From NCBI GenBank assembly GCA_965200645.1, contig CBDAUN010000002.1:459833-523832 (forward strand): a stretch of 64,000 bases of DNA, given 5' to 3'. The position numbers were made by a program, and so were the translations under genes. This DNA comes from CBDAUN01 sp965200645 (GTDB taxonomy: Bacteria; Pseudomonadota; Gammaproteobacteria; Arenicellales; JAJDZL01). Shown one piece after another: positions 18,977 through 26,993 of the stretch. The notes beneath the pieces are model-generated. The model was not told where the DNA came from. It ran no database searches and saw nothing but the letters and a program-made list of their open reading frames with translations. Positions within the stretch are counted from its first letter, which is position 1. The number at the start of each line of letters is the position of its first letter.

Positions 18977-19164
18977 TATTAAGCAATATCAATAGCTTAA
19001 GTGTTTGATAGTGGCATATATGGGGGTGGTGGGGTGGAATTTGTGGTGCAGCGCCGAAAATCGCCTAAAACCGGGTCAAAAAGCCCTTTTTGTGGGGTAA
19101 ACGAAAAATTAACCCATTGAAAACAACATTTAAATCAACACGCTAGAGCACCCGAAACCCTCTC

Positions 19165-19169
19165 GAGCC
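19165..19169. repeat. 5-bp target-site duplication, right copy (GAGCC)
   Basis: Direct repeat of the bases at 17293-17297 on the other side of insertion sequence copy 1. Confidence 0.7.
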
Positions 19170-19350
19170 TATGCACAACATTGTTTGGTGGTCTGATACA
19201 TTATTGTCATCTGTTTGCAGATTTGAATCAATATTCACGTATAAAATGTTTTTGGCGTGAACTTCGTTGCAATAAGGAAGTGGTTTTGTCAATCGAATTA
19301 GGTAGATACAGATATTCAAATGAACCTCAACCTAGTAACAGATAAGTAAA

Positions 19351-20547
19351 GTGACAGTGCAACAGGTTATCTCTTCAGGTTCGGTTCCAGTTAAGATTTG
19401 GAGTGAAGATGTCGAACAGTCTGCTCTGGACCAGCTGAAAAACTTATCGTATCACCCCGCCATCTTTGGGCACGTGGCAGCTATGCCAGATGTGCATACA
19501 GGCAAGGGCGCGCCAGTCGGCACAGTTATTCCGACGAGAAGTGCAATCATCCCGGCAGCGGTAGGAGTGGATATTGGCTGTGGCATGATCGCGGCACGAC
19601 TTTCAATTTTTTCCAGTGAGCTTCCAGATTCGTTGAAGTCCATACGAGAGGAAATAGAGCAAACAGTACCTGTTGGGTTCAGGTCTCACATCACTGAACC
19701 CGTTTGTGCGCTCAAAACCAAGCATATTGCGGGAACTTTGAAAGGAATTCTCGAAAAGCATCCTGATATAGGTAAGCGCAAGCGAAGTGTTGCCGAAACC
19801 TGGCGTTTACAACTTGGAACTTTGGGAGGTGGGAATCACTTTATCGAAGTATGTTTAGATGAAGCGGAAAGGGTGTGGTTGATGCTTCATTCAGGAAGTA
19901 GGGGCATTGGTAATGCACTGGGTACTTACTTTATCGAATTGGCACAGCGTGATATGGGAGTTCATTTAAGAAATCTTCCCGACAAGCAACTCGCCTATTT
20001 GAACGAAGGTACCGCCCATTTTGATGATTACGTTGAAGCAGTGGAGTGGGCTCAACAGTATGCCAAGTTTAGCCGAAAGGTGATGCTGAATCTAATATTA
20101 GATGCACTGAAAAGCCATCTGCCGGAGTTTCATGTAACCGAAGAAGTCATCAATTGTCATCACAATTACGTGACTCGAGAATTTCACTTTGGTGAAGAAT
20201 TGTTGGTGACTCGAAAGGGCGCCATTCGAGCGGGTCTGGGTGAGATGGGAATCATACCCGGGAGCATGGGTACGGCATCGTACATCGTCCGTGGCAAGGG
20301 TAGTGACGATTCATTGCAGTCCTGTTCTCATGGAGCCGGCCGAAAAATGAGTAGAAGGGCTGCAAGAAGGAAATTCAATCGGTTGGATTTAGCCAAGCAG
20401 ACTGAAGGTGTGGAATGTCGTAAGGATAGAGGCGTCTTGGATGAAATCCCGGGTGCATATAAGGACATAGATTTGGTTATGGACAACCAAAAAGATTTGG
20501 TAGATGTCGTGTACAAACTGCGCGCTATTGTCTGTGTCAAGGGTTAA
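19351..20547 (+). CDS. rtcB: RtcB family RNA ligase
   Basis: A 398-residue RtcB-family protein with a GTG start. RtcB joins RNA 2',3'-cyclic phosphate (or 3'-phosphate) and 5'-OH ends using GTP and Mn2+. Visible family motifs are MPDVHTGKGAP near residue 45 and VGVDIGCGM with the metal-binding Cys77. Further on come GGGNHFIEV, HSGSRGIG and SCSHGAGRKMSR, which holds the histidine that becomes guanylylated. The length is typical of the shorter bacterial RtcB forms. No rtcA, rtcR or archease gene is nearby. It lies after insertion sequence copy 1 and before the DddP-like gene, with no obvious functional link. Confidence 0.93.
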   Translation: MTVQQVISSGSVPVKIWSEDVEQSALDQLKNLSYHPAIFGHVAAMPDVHTGKGAPVGTVIPTRSAIIPAAVGVDIGCGMIAARLSIFSSELPDSLKSIREEIEQTVPVGFRSHITEPVCALKTKHIAGTLKGILEKHPDIGKRKRSVAETWRLQLGTLGGGNHFIEVCLDEAERVWLMLHSGSRGIGNALGTYFIELAQRDMGVHLRNLPDKQLAYLNEGTAHFDDYVEAVEWAQQYAKFSRKVMLNLILDALKSHLPEFHVTEEVINCHHNYVTREFHFGEELLVTRKGAIRAGLGEMGIIPGSMGTASYIVRGKGSDDSLQSCSHGAGRKMSRRAARRKFNRLDLAKQTEGVECRKDRGVLDEIPGAYKDIDLVMDNQKDLVDVVYKLRAIVCVKG

Positions 20548-20602
20548 AATTTAGCACATCATATTTATTCCAATCTATAAGGACATAAGGAGGATTAAAC
20601 AG

Positions 20603-21820
20603 ATGACAACAAGCCGACAACATGGTGCAATGGAGCACTCCGAACCTCCCGTCGATCTCGACATTGTGCGACGATTCCGACTGGGTCGTGTGAAGGAACA
20701 GTTGAAGTCAAGGGATGTGGCGGGAATTTTACTGTTCGACCAACTTAATACTCGCTACGTAACAGATGCCACCAATATGCAAATTTGGTGTTCTCACTAC
20801 GAGGCACGTGCGGTATTTGTGGCCACTGAAGGGCCGGTAATTCTTTGGGATTTCGGTCACTACCCTCATTTAGCGGAGGATTTGCCAACGATCGATGAAT
20901 ACCGCACCATGAAGTCGTTTTACTATTTCGCAGCTGGTCCGCGCGGTGAGGAAATGGCAAGGGAATTTGCAGAAGAAATTGCGGATGTTGTGACAACCCA
21001 CGGAGGCGGAAGTAAGCGGTTGGCAATCGACCGCTGCAATGTTGCTGGGCTCACCGCATTACAAGATGCTGGATTGAACATGATCGAAGGGCAGGATTTG
21101 ATGGAACTCGCTCGTGTTATCAAGTCCACCGAAGAGATGATGCTGATGCGCCGTTCAGTTGAAGTTTGCGAAATGGCAGTTGCACGAATGCACGAGGCAC
21201 TTAGCCCAGGAGTGACTGAAAATGCACTTTACTCCAAACTGCATGAAGTGAATATAGCTATGGGCGGCGAGTGGATTGAAACTAGACTGTTGTCGTCAGG
21301 CCCGCGTACAAATCCGTGGATGCGTGAGTCATCCATGCGTGTTATTGAAAAGGGCGACATGGTTAGTTTTGATACCGACTTGATTGGCCCCTATGGCTAC
21401 TGCTGCGACATGTCACGGTCCTGGATTTGTGGTGATGTGAAGCCAACTCAAGAGCAGGCTCGTGTTCATGCACTCGCAGTTGACCAAATTCACTTCAATA
21501 CCGACTTGCTGAAACCCGGCATGTCGTTTAAAGAATTTTCTGAGAAAGCCTGGCAGGTGCCAAATGAGTTTATTGATAATCGCTATGGTGTGATCGTGCA
21601 TGGCGTAGGAATGGCCGATGAATATCCTTCCATCAAGAACTTTATAGACTTCGAAAGCAAGGGTTACGACGGTATGTTTGAACCTGGTATGACTTTATGT
21701 GTAGAGTCCTATATGGGATCCAAGTACGGTGGCGAAGGTGTAAAACTTGAAGAGCAGGTATTGGTGACCGATACCGGTTGTGAAGTTCTAACTTCTTATT
21801 CGCTCAACCTACTGAACTGA
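20603..21820 (+). CDS. dddP: M24 metallohydrolase-fold protein resembling DMSP lyase DddP
   Basis: A 405-residue creatinase/prolidase-fold (M24) protein with a strong AAGGAGG ribosome site. Metal ligands can be read as Asp257, Asp259, Asp269, His333, Glu368 and Glu383. From my recollection of the structurally studied DddP (Asp295, 297, 307, His371, Glu406, 421), the spacing is identical. The catalytic Asp377 of that enzyme corresponds to Asp339 in HGVGMADEYP, where ordinary Xaa-Pro peptidases usually have a His-Glu. The blocks TNMQIW, GGEWIETRLL and SGPRTNPW also match DddP. DddP splits dimethylsulfoniopropionate into acrylate and dimethyl sulfide. The N-terminus is about 40 residues shorter than in known DddP, so another substrate remains possible. 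Confidence 0.68.
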   Translation: MTTSRQHGAMEHSEPPVDLDIVRRFRLGRVKEQLKSRDVAGILLFDQLNTRYVTDATNMQIWCSHYEARAVFVATEGPVILWDFGHYPHLAEDLPTIDEYRTMKSFYYFAAGPRGEEMAREFAEEIADVVTTHGGGSKRLAIDRCNVAGLTALQDAGLNMIEGQDLMELARVIKSTEEMMLMRRSVEVCEMAVARMHEALSPGVTENALYSKLHEVNIAMGGEWIETRLLSSGPRTNPWMRESSMRVIEKGDMVSFDTDLIGPYGYCCDMSRSWICGDVKPTQEQARVHALAVDQIHFNTDLLKPGMSFKEFSEKAWQVPNEFIDNRYGVIVHGVGMADEYPSIKNFIDFESKGYDGMFEPGMTLCVESYMGSKYGGEGVKLEEQVLVTDTGCEVLTSYSLNLLN

Positions 21821-21851
21821 GTAGCAGTGGTTAGTTGCACGATTTGGGGAG

Positions 21852-22949
21852 TTAGAAATACCGACCCGTTGCAACATCGTGAGTAAACTCAAAAAGAGAA
21901 TCGAGAGCTGGACCTAGTTCCGCAACTCTTGGGTCGGTTGTCGTCCCCCGGCAGTATCGAGCATAGATCTGCATAAATATTACGCAGTGCTTAAACGCAG
22001 TTAGAACTCGATAGAAGTGAATGTCTGACATATCGCGTCCACTGATCTTTGCGTAATAGTCTGTGATTTCACTGCGAGTCATCCACCCCGGATTTGCCGC
22101 TGTCGGCATTTGTCCCACGGTATTCATTGCCGGCGGGTCGCCCGGTTCAATCCAGTAGCTCAATAATGTTGCAAAATCAAACAGTGGGTCTCCTCGAGTG
22201 CACATGTCCCAGTCCAGCAAGGCAATGGGTTTGACTGGATCTTTTGGGTCCAAGATTATGTTGTTCAGCTTAAAGTCATTGTGCAACAAGGTATAGTCAG
22301 AACCTGGAATGGGTTGTTGTAGTAGCCATTGCATGATCGAGTCTGCGGACTTTGGCCAAGATTGGTTGGCATAGACATCTTGAGCTGCTACGTTGAATCT
22401 TTTTATCCAGCCTGCCCGCGCTCGTTCAGTAAAGCCGTCGGGTCGACCAAGATCATCGAGTCCAACCTGTGTAGGGTCGACGTTCTGGAATTGATTGAGT
22501 ACTTCGATAATCATTTTGGAAAGTACTTGAGTTTTACTATGCAACACCTCGGGCAAGTGCAAATGGATCACCAAGCCAGGGCAATACTGCATGATTAGAA
22601 ATGGTGCCCCGAGAATGGATGAGTCTTCGCATAGCAGTTTTGCTTGAGGGGCGAGCGGGAACTTCTTCCAAAGTTTGGAGGTGACCTTAAATTCTCGCGC
22701 CATGTCGTTAGCACCTGGAGGAATGGGACCAAGTGGTGGGCGACGCAACACCGCAGGACAACCATTTACTTCAATGAGATAATTTAAATTACCAAATCCG
22801 CCAACAAATTGTCGTGGCTGGGGAGTAGACTTAAAGGAGTAGCCCTGGGTGTTAAGGTAATCCTCAAGCTTGTTCCAGTCCTGTGGCTGTTGGTGCTCTA
22901 CATCGAAAAATCGATCTGTAGTCGGTTCCAGTATGTAGTCTTTTCCCAT
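21852..22949 (-). CDS. Phosphotransferase family protein (APH/ACAD10-like kinase fold)
   Basis: A 365-residue aminoglycoside-phosphotransferase-fold protein. The catalytic loop appears as LLHNDFKLNNIIL, with the catalytic Asp and Asn, followed by the metal-binding LLDWDMCTRGDPLFDFA. An N-terminal nucleotide-binding segment, FVGGFGNLNYLIEVNG, precedes a conserved LRRPPLGPIPPGAND, which is typical of the phosphotransferases often found with acyl-CoA dehydrogenases. Known relatives of this group phosphorylate 4-hydroxy acyl-CoAs. No acyl-CoA dehydrogenase is adjacent here, so the substrate is open. It converges with the DddP-like gene. Confidence 0.85.
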   Translation of the reverse strand: MGKDYILEPTTDRFFDVEHQQPQDWNKLEDYLNTQGYSFKSTPQPRQFVGGFGNLNYLIEVNGCPAVLRRPPLGPIPPGANDMAREFKVTSKLWKKFPLAPQAKLLCEDSSILGAPFLIMQYCPGLVIHLHLPEVLHSKTQVLSKMIIEVLNQFQNVDPTQVGLDDLGRPDGFTERARAGWIKRFNVAAQDVYANQSWPKSADSIMQWLLQQPIPGSDYTLLHNDFKLNNIILDPKDPVKPIALLDWDMCTRGDPLFDFATLLSYWIEPGDPPAMNTVGQMPTAANPGWMTRSEITDYYAKISGRDMSDIHFYRVLTAFKHCVIFMQIYARYCRGTTTDPRVAELGPALDSLFEFTHDVATGRYF

Positions 22950-23064
22950 CTAAAAAAGTACCGCAAGAAAGTTTTTAGTTTTGATTGACTATATTTTTGC
23001 TTTTCTATAATTGTATGGCAATCTTAGTTGCAGATTTTCAGCACAAAAGAGGTGTTCTTTACTT

Positions 23065-25251
23065 ATGTTGCCAATCGTCGGATATGCCAATAAATGGTCT
23101 GTTGCTCCGGGTGAGTCGATCGATTTCAAAGTCAGTTCGACTTACTCCAAACCCTACCAAGTCCAACTTAGACGCATAGTGTGCGCTGATCCAAATCCGG
23201 AAGGTCCGGGGATCATTGAAGAAGACTTTTCCAAAACCTTTTCAAAAGAGTGTCCATCTCGCTTTCAGGAAGTGCATTTGGGTTCATATGCAAAAGTCGA
23301 TATAAAAAAGGAGCTCCCCTATTTTGACGAATTCTCATTTGCAGTCAACTTTTATCCAACACTTTTAGATGCGGGTCGGCAAGGGTTGATTACAGTTCAT
23401 CTAAACAACGGGAAGATCATGTCACTGCAAATTGATGAGGATGGCGGTCTTGGAGTGTGGTACGGAGATGAATCCGACGGTGAGGTGCTAACCAAAATTC
23501 CAAGTAAACATAGGGAACGAACCTGGTATAGAGCGATGATGAGCATCTCTAACGTTGAGAAAAATATATATTTGATGCGACATCCTCTTTTGACTTTTGA
23601 AGGAGTTGAAATAGGTGTTAAAGAGAACATGCACTTTCCTTCTACTGATCAATTCAAGACAATTTACTTTGCCTCTTGTTCGCCAACTACCGGAATGTTT
23701 AACGGCAAATTGGAAAATCCAGAGTTGGCCAAGTCAGTGAATAAACCCTATGACAAAACACCTGATGCGATCGCCAGATGGGATTTTTCCGAAGGAATTA
23801 GTACTCAGACTATATTTGATGAGGGGCCTCACGCAATGCACGGCGAATTGATTAACTGTCCTACAAGGGCTGTATGTGGGTCGACTTGGACAGGTAAGGA
23901 AATGTGTTGGCGCCACGCACCTGAGGAGTATTCTGCGATTTACTTTCATGACGATGACCTATACGACTGTGGATGGAAGACAGATTTCACCTTCAAGATT
24001 CCAAATAAATTAAAAAGTGCCATGTATGCGATGCATCTTGAATGTGAAGACGGCTACGATGACATTCCCTTTTATGTCCGTCCAAAGATTGGTAAGCCTC
24101 AGGCAAAGATTTGTGTGCTTATTCCTACTTACACCTACACCGTGTACATCAACCAATCTCGACAGTGTACCGGCGAAGACTATGACCGTAAGGTAGAAGC
24201 TCATGGGGCTCGACCTTGGAACCCTGATCAACATCAGGAGTATGGGTTATCAACCTACAACGATCACACTGATGGCAGTGGGATATGTTTTTCTTCCAGT
24301 CTGCGGCCAGCAATATCCATGCGACCTAAATTTATTGCTGTCAGTGAGCCGTATGTTGGTTCGGGCATGCGGCATTTACCGGCAGATACCCATTTACTGG
24401 CATGGTTGGAGAACTTTGGATGGAAATACGACGTGATTTGCGACCACGACCTACATGAACAAGGCAGGTCGATTCTAAAGTCTTACCAGACAGTAATGAC
24501 TACCAGTCATCCGGAATACCACACCCGCAACACTATTGAGGCGTTGGAAAATTATGTCGAGTTTGGTGGGCGTCTGATGTATTTGGGTGGTAATGGTTTT
24601 TATTGGAAAGTTGGTGTCAATTCCGACTTACCGAACATGGTTGAAATACGTCGTGCTGAAGGCGGGATTCGAACTTGGGCAGCCGAAACTGGTGAATACT
24701 ACAATGCACTTGACGGAGAATATGGAGGGATGTGGCGCAGAAATGGTAAACCGCCGCAAAAACTTGTCGGTGTTGGATTTACCGGGCAGGGTAAATTTGA
24801 AGGCACCTACTATCGCCGCAATCCCAACCTAGATAGCTCCTATGAATGGATATTTGAAGGAGTAGAGGGTGACATAATTGGTGATTTCGGTCTGAGCGGT
24901 GGAGGTGCTGCCGGGTTTGAACTTGACCGAATAGACTATCGCCTTGGCACCCCCCAAAATGCTGTGGTGCTTGCAAGCTCTGAAAGTTACCCAGACCACT
25001 TTGTGTTGGTTCCGGAAGAAAAGCTAACCCATTTGACAACATTTTCGGGTGAGCCTGAAGAAGAGTTAATTCGTGCCGATATGGTGTTTTTTGAAAATCG
25101 AAATGATGGTGCAGTTTTTTCAGTAGGCTCAATCACTTATTGCGGTAGCTTGCCATTTAATAACTTCGATAACAATATTTCTAAAATCACATCGAATGTG
25201 TTACGGAATTTTATGAACTATGAACTTGGACCTACAAAGCGTAAAATGTAA
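23065..25251 (+). CDS. N,N-dimethylformamidase large-subunit-like protein
   Basis: A 728-residue protein. ATG at 23065 is chosen because the family-like sequence begins with MLPIVGYANKWSVAPGES; an upstream in-frame start adds unrelated residues. It has the layout of the DMFase large subunit: an N-terminal beta-rich region, a LamG/jellyroll-like domain (about residues 80-260), and a C-terminal domain with HLLAWLENFGWKYDV, TTSHPEYHT and GGRLMYLGGNGFYWKV. DMFase, whose characterised form uses a mononuclear iron with Tyr and Glu ligands, hydrolyses N,N-dimethylformamide to dimethylamine and formate. The classical small subunit (about 130 residues) was not found. The real substrate may be another N-substituted amide. 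Confidence 0.82.
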   Translation: MLPIVGYANKWSVAPGESIDFKVSSTYSKPYQVQLRRIVCADPNPEGPGIIEEDFSKTFSKECPSRFQEVHLGSYAKVDIKKELPYFDEFSFAVNFYPTLLDAGRQGLITVHLNNGKIMSLQIDEDGGLGVWYGDESDGEVLTKIPSKHRERTWYRAMMSISNVEKNIYLMRHPLLTFEGVEIGVKENMHFPSTDQFKTIYFASCSPTTGMFNGKLENPELAKSVNKPYDKTPDAIARWDFSEGISTQTIFDEGPHAMHGELINCPTRAVCGSTWTGKEMCWRHAPEEYSAIYFHDDDLYDCGWKTDFTFKIPNKLKSAMYAMHLECEDGYDDIPFYVRPKIGKPQAKICVLIPTYTYTVYINQSRQCTGEDYDRKVEAHGARPWNPDQHQEYGLSTYNDHTDGSGICFSSSLRPAISMRPKFIAVSEPYVGSGMRHLPADTHLLAWLENFGWKYDVICDHDLHEQGRSILKSYQTVMTTSHPEYHTRNTIEALENYVEFGGRLMYLGGNGFYWKVGVNSDLPNMVEIRRAEGGIRTWAAETGEYYNALDGEYGGMWRRNGKPPQKLVGVGFTGQGKFEGTYYRRNPNLDSSYEWIFEGVEGDIIGDFGLSGGGAAGFELDRIDYRLGTPQNAVVLASSESYPDHFVLVPEEKLTHLTTFSGEPEEELIRADMVFFENRNDGAVFSVGSITYCGSLPFNNFDNNISKITSNVLRNFMNYELGPTKRKM

Positions 25252-25299
25252 ATCTTTACTAGTCAAAATTGAAACACTTTCGCTCAACAAGAGAACGCA

Positions 25300-25923
25300 A
25301 TGAATCCAGATCAAGTTGTAAATCCAAACAAAGTTGAATGGTCCGGAGAAAATCCCGGAATCTATCTAAAGACCGATCCTGAAGGAGATTGGTCAACCTT
25401 GGGCATCTTCTTTCGCGTTGAACTATCTCCTCACGGTCAAGGGACTACCATGATCGTGCTGGAGGCGCCTGATACGGCGAAGGGTTATCCGGAAGTTAAC
25501 AATTTATGTCTCACCGATAATGAACCCTTAACCGAATACCTGATTCGCGACTTTATGTCAAAGTTCCCATCATTCAGAGGGAAAAAGGGGCTGGAGTCCA
25601 TGACGCATAAGAAAATCGATTTACTCACCGTGCGCGGTGATTTACGTGAGTATCGAACGGAATCCGTCATCGCCGGTGACGTCGAAGTAGTCATGAATTG
25701 GAACGATCTTGGCGAGCCCTTTGCCGCAGAAGTCCCAGTCAGTCAGTCAGCTACCGGAGAACACGAGATGTACAGTGTGTTTCTGGAAGCGAAGGAAGCA
25801 TCAATTACGGTGAACGGGGTTAAGTCCCCCGGTGAGGTGCAAACACGTCAGTTCTTGGGTCGCACTATGAGCACAGCGTTTATGGCAATATCGGAGACCT
25901 GGTTGCAACCTACAGATTCCTAG
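25300..25923 (+). CDS. Uncharacterised conserved protein, 207 aa, paired with the DMFase-like gene
   Basis: I cannot name the family. The protein is soluble, without signal peptide or membrane segments, and has alternating hydrophobic patterns suggesting a beta-rich fold. Distinct blocks are NPGIYLKTDPEGDWSTLGIF, LCLTDNEPLTEYL and GEHEMYSVF, plus a C-terminal SETWLQ. It lies 48 bases after the DMFase-like gene on the same strand and probably shares its transcript. It is longer than, and not visibly similar to, the known DMFase small subunit, but could be a functional replacement or an accessory. Confidence 0.7.
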   Translation: MNPDQVVNPNKVEWSGENPGIYLKTDPEGDWSTLGIFFRVELSPHGQGTTMIVLEAPDTAKGYPEVNNLCLTDNEPLTEYLIRDFMSKFPSFRGKKGLESMTHKKIDLLTVRGDLREYRTESVIAGDVEVVMNWNDLGEPFAAEVPVSQSATGEHEMYSVFLEAKEASITVNGVKSPGEVQTRQFLGRTMSTAFMAISETWLQPTDS

Positions 25924-25964
25924 TTGAAGCTACGGCACTTGTCCCACGCTTCGAGTCATTTTCG

Positions 25965-26993
25965 CTACAGTATTTTGCCTACTGTAGCCAGCAATTCGCC
26001 TTGATTGACATTGCCTCGATGGCATCTGACAAATGCGATGCCATCTTTGGCGAATTTGACTATGGTAGGGCTTGCTTCAAGATTGTCAAAAGGATAAAGC
26101 ACGCCAGCAATGTCTCCCATTTGAACTTTGTCTCCAGGTTCGAATTTCGGCTCAAACAAGCCCGGATCAGGTGCGTAGTGAAAATGCTCACTGTCTGAAA
26201 TTTCAATCGGGATTTGAGAAGTCTTTGGTTTCTCAACTTCACCTTCTAAGACGCCAAGGTGACGGAGGCAGTTTCTAACACCTCGTTCGCCGATGGCTAG
26301 AGTTTCGGGTGTCACTTGTCCGCCACCGCCAAGTTCAACAGCGATAACAGACTTTTGATTGCGATCCGCTGCGTAATTTACACTGCGGGTGTCATTCGTT
26401 GCACTCATTACCCAGATCAATGGTGTCAAAAAAGCTTCTGCCAGTTTGCGATTGGCTTCACTCAGTTCTTGGTTTTCGCTGGGCAGTGCCATAGCGCACG
26501 GTACAAAAGAAGCCGCCTTACCGCCAGAATGCATATCAATCACTGCATCACAAACCGGCATCATGGCATCTTCAATAAAGTTTGCGATCATTTCAGTTGC
26601 GGTTCCGTCCTTGTCTCCCGGAAAGGCTCGATTTAGGTTGACCTGGTCAATGGGAGATACACGAGTTGAAGCTCGTACCGCTGGTGCGTTCAGTGCTGGC
26701 AAAATTACAACTCGACCATTTAGTAGATCTTCGGGTAATTCACGATAGAGTTTTACCAGGGCCAATGGCCCTTCGAATTCATCGCCGTGCACACCTCCAG
26801 TTAATAGCACGGTTGGACCCGGACTTCCCGCGATCACTCCGACGGGAATTGGAATGTATCCAAGCGCAGTTTCATTATCGGAGTGCTTTAAACGTAAATC
26901 TCCAGAACGTTTACCTGGCGAAGTGAAGTCAACGTTTGACGTTATACGGGTAGCGTCCCAAATTGGGGATTGAAATTTTGAATTTACAGACAT
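25965..26993 (-). CDS. Succinylglutamate desuccinylase/aspartoacylase family deacylase (DoeB-like)
   Basis: A 342-residue zinc hydrolase of the AstE/AspA family. Zinc ligands are visible as His69 and Glu72 in GGVHGDEFEGP and His155 in DMHSGG. NLNRAFPG at 119-126 and VELGGGG later hold substrate-binding and catalytic residues. The length and the C-terminal beta-rich extension (FEPKFEPGDKVQMGDIAG) match DoeB-type enzymes, which remove the acetyl group from N-acetyl-diaminobutyrate in ectoine breakdown. No other doe genes are present. It is the last gene of a three-gene operon with an amidase and a DUF1116 protein; its start overlaps the amidase end by 10 bases. Confidence 0.85.
   Translation of the reverse strand: MSVNSKFQSPIWDATRITSNVDFTSPGKRSGDLRLKHSDNETALGYIPIPVGVIAGSPGPTVLLTGGVHGDEFEGPLALVKLYRELPEDLLNGRVVILPALNAPAVRASTRVSPIDQVNLNRAFPGDKDGTATEMIANFIEDAMMPVCDAVIDMHSGGKAASFVPCAMALPSENQELSEANRKLAEAFLTPLIWVMSATNDTRSVNYAADRNQKSVIAVELGGGGQVTPETLAIGERGVRNCLRHLGVLEGEVEKPKTSQIPIEISDSEHFHYAPDPGLFEPKFEPGDKVQMGDIAGVLYPFDNLEASPTIVKFAKDGIAFVRCHRGNVNQGELLATVGKIL

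Larger units (their letters stand above)
17298..19164 (-). mobile_element. Intact 1.87-kb insertion sequence, copy 1
   Basis: The boundaries were set by comparison with the second copy at 53065-54918, where similarity stops at the same points. The ends are imperfect inverted repeats beginning GAGAGTTTCCCG on the left and GAGAGGGTTTCGGG on the right, read inward. The element is flanked by a 5-bp duplication, GAGCC, and carries one transposase gene and about 260 bases of non-coding DNA upstream of it. Its base composition is visibly richer in G+C than the surroundings. The direct repeat and intact gene indicate a fairly recent insertion. Confidence 0.88.

Noticed and set aside
25300..25923. The 207-residue gene as the DMFase small subunit
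   Set aside because: It is longer than the known small subunit and shows no visible similarity to it; only position suggests a link.
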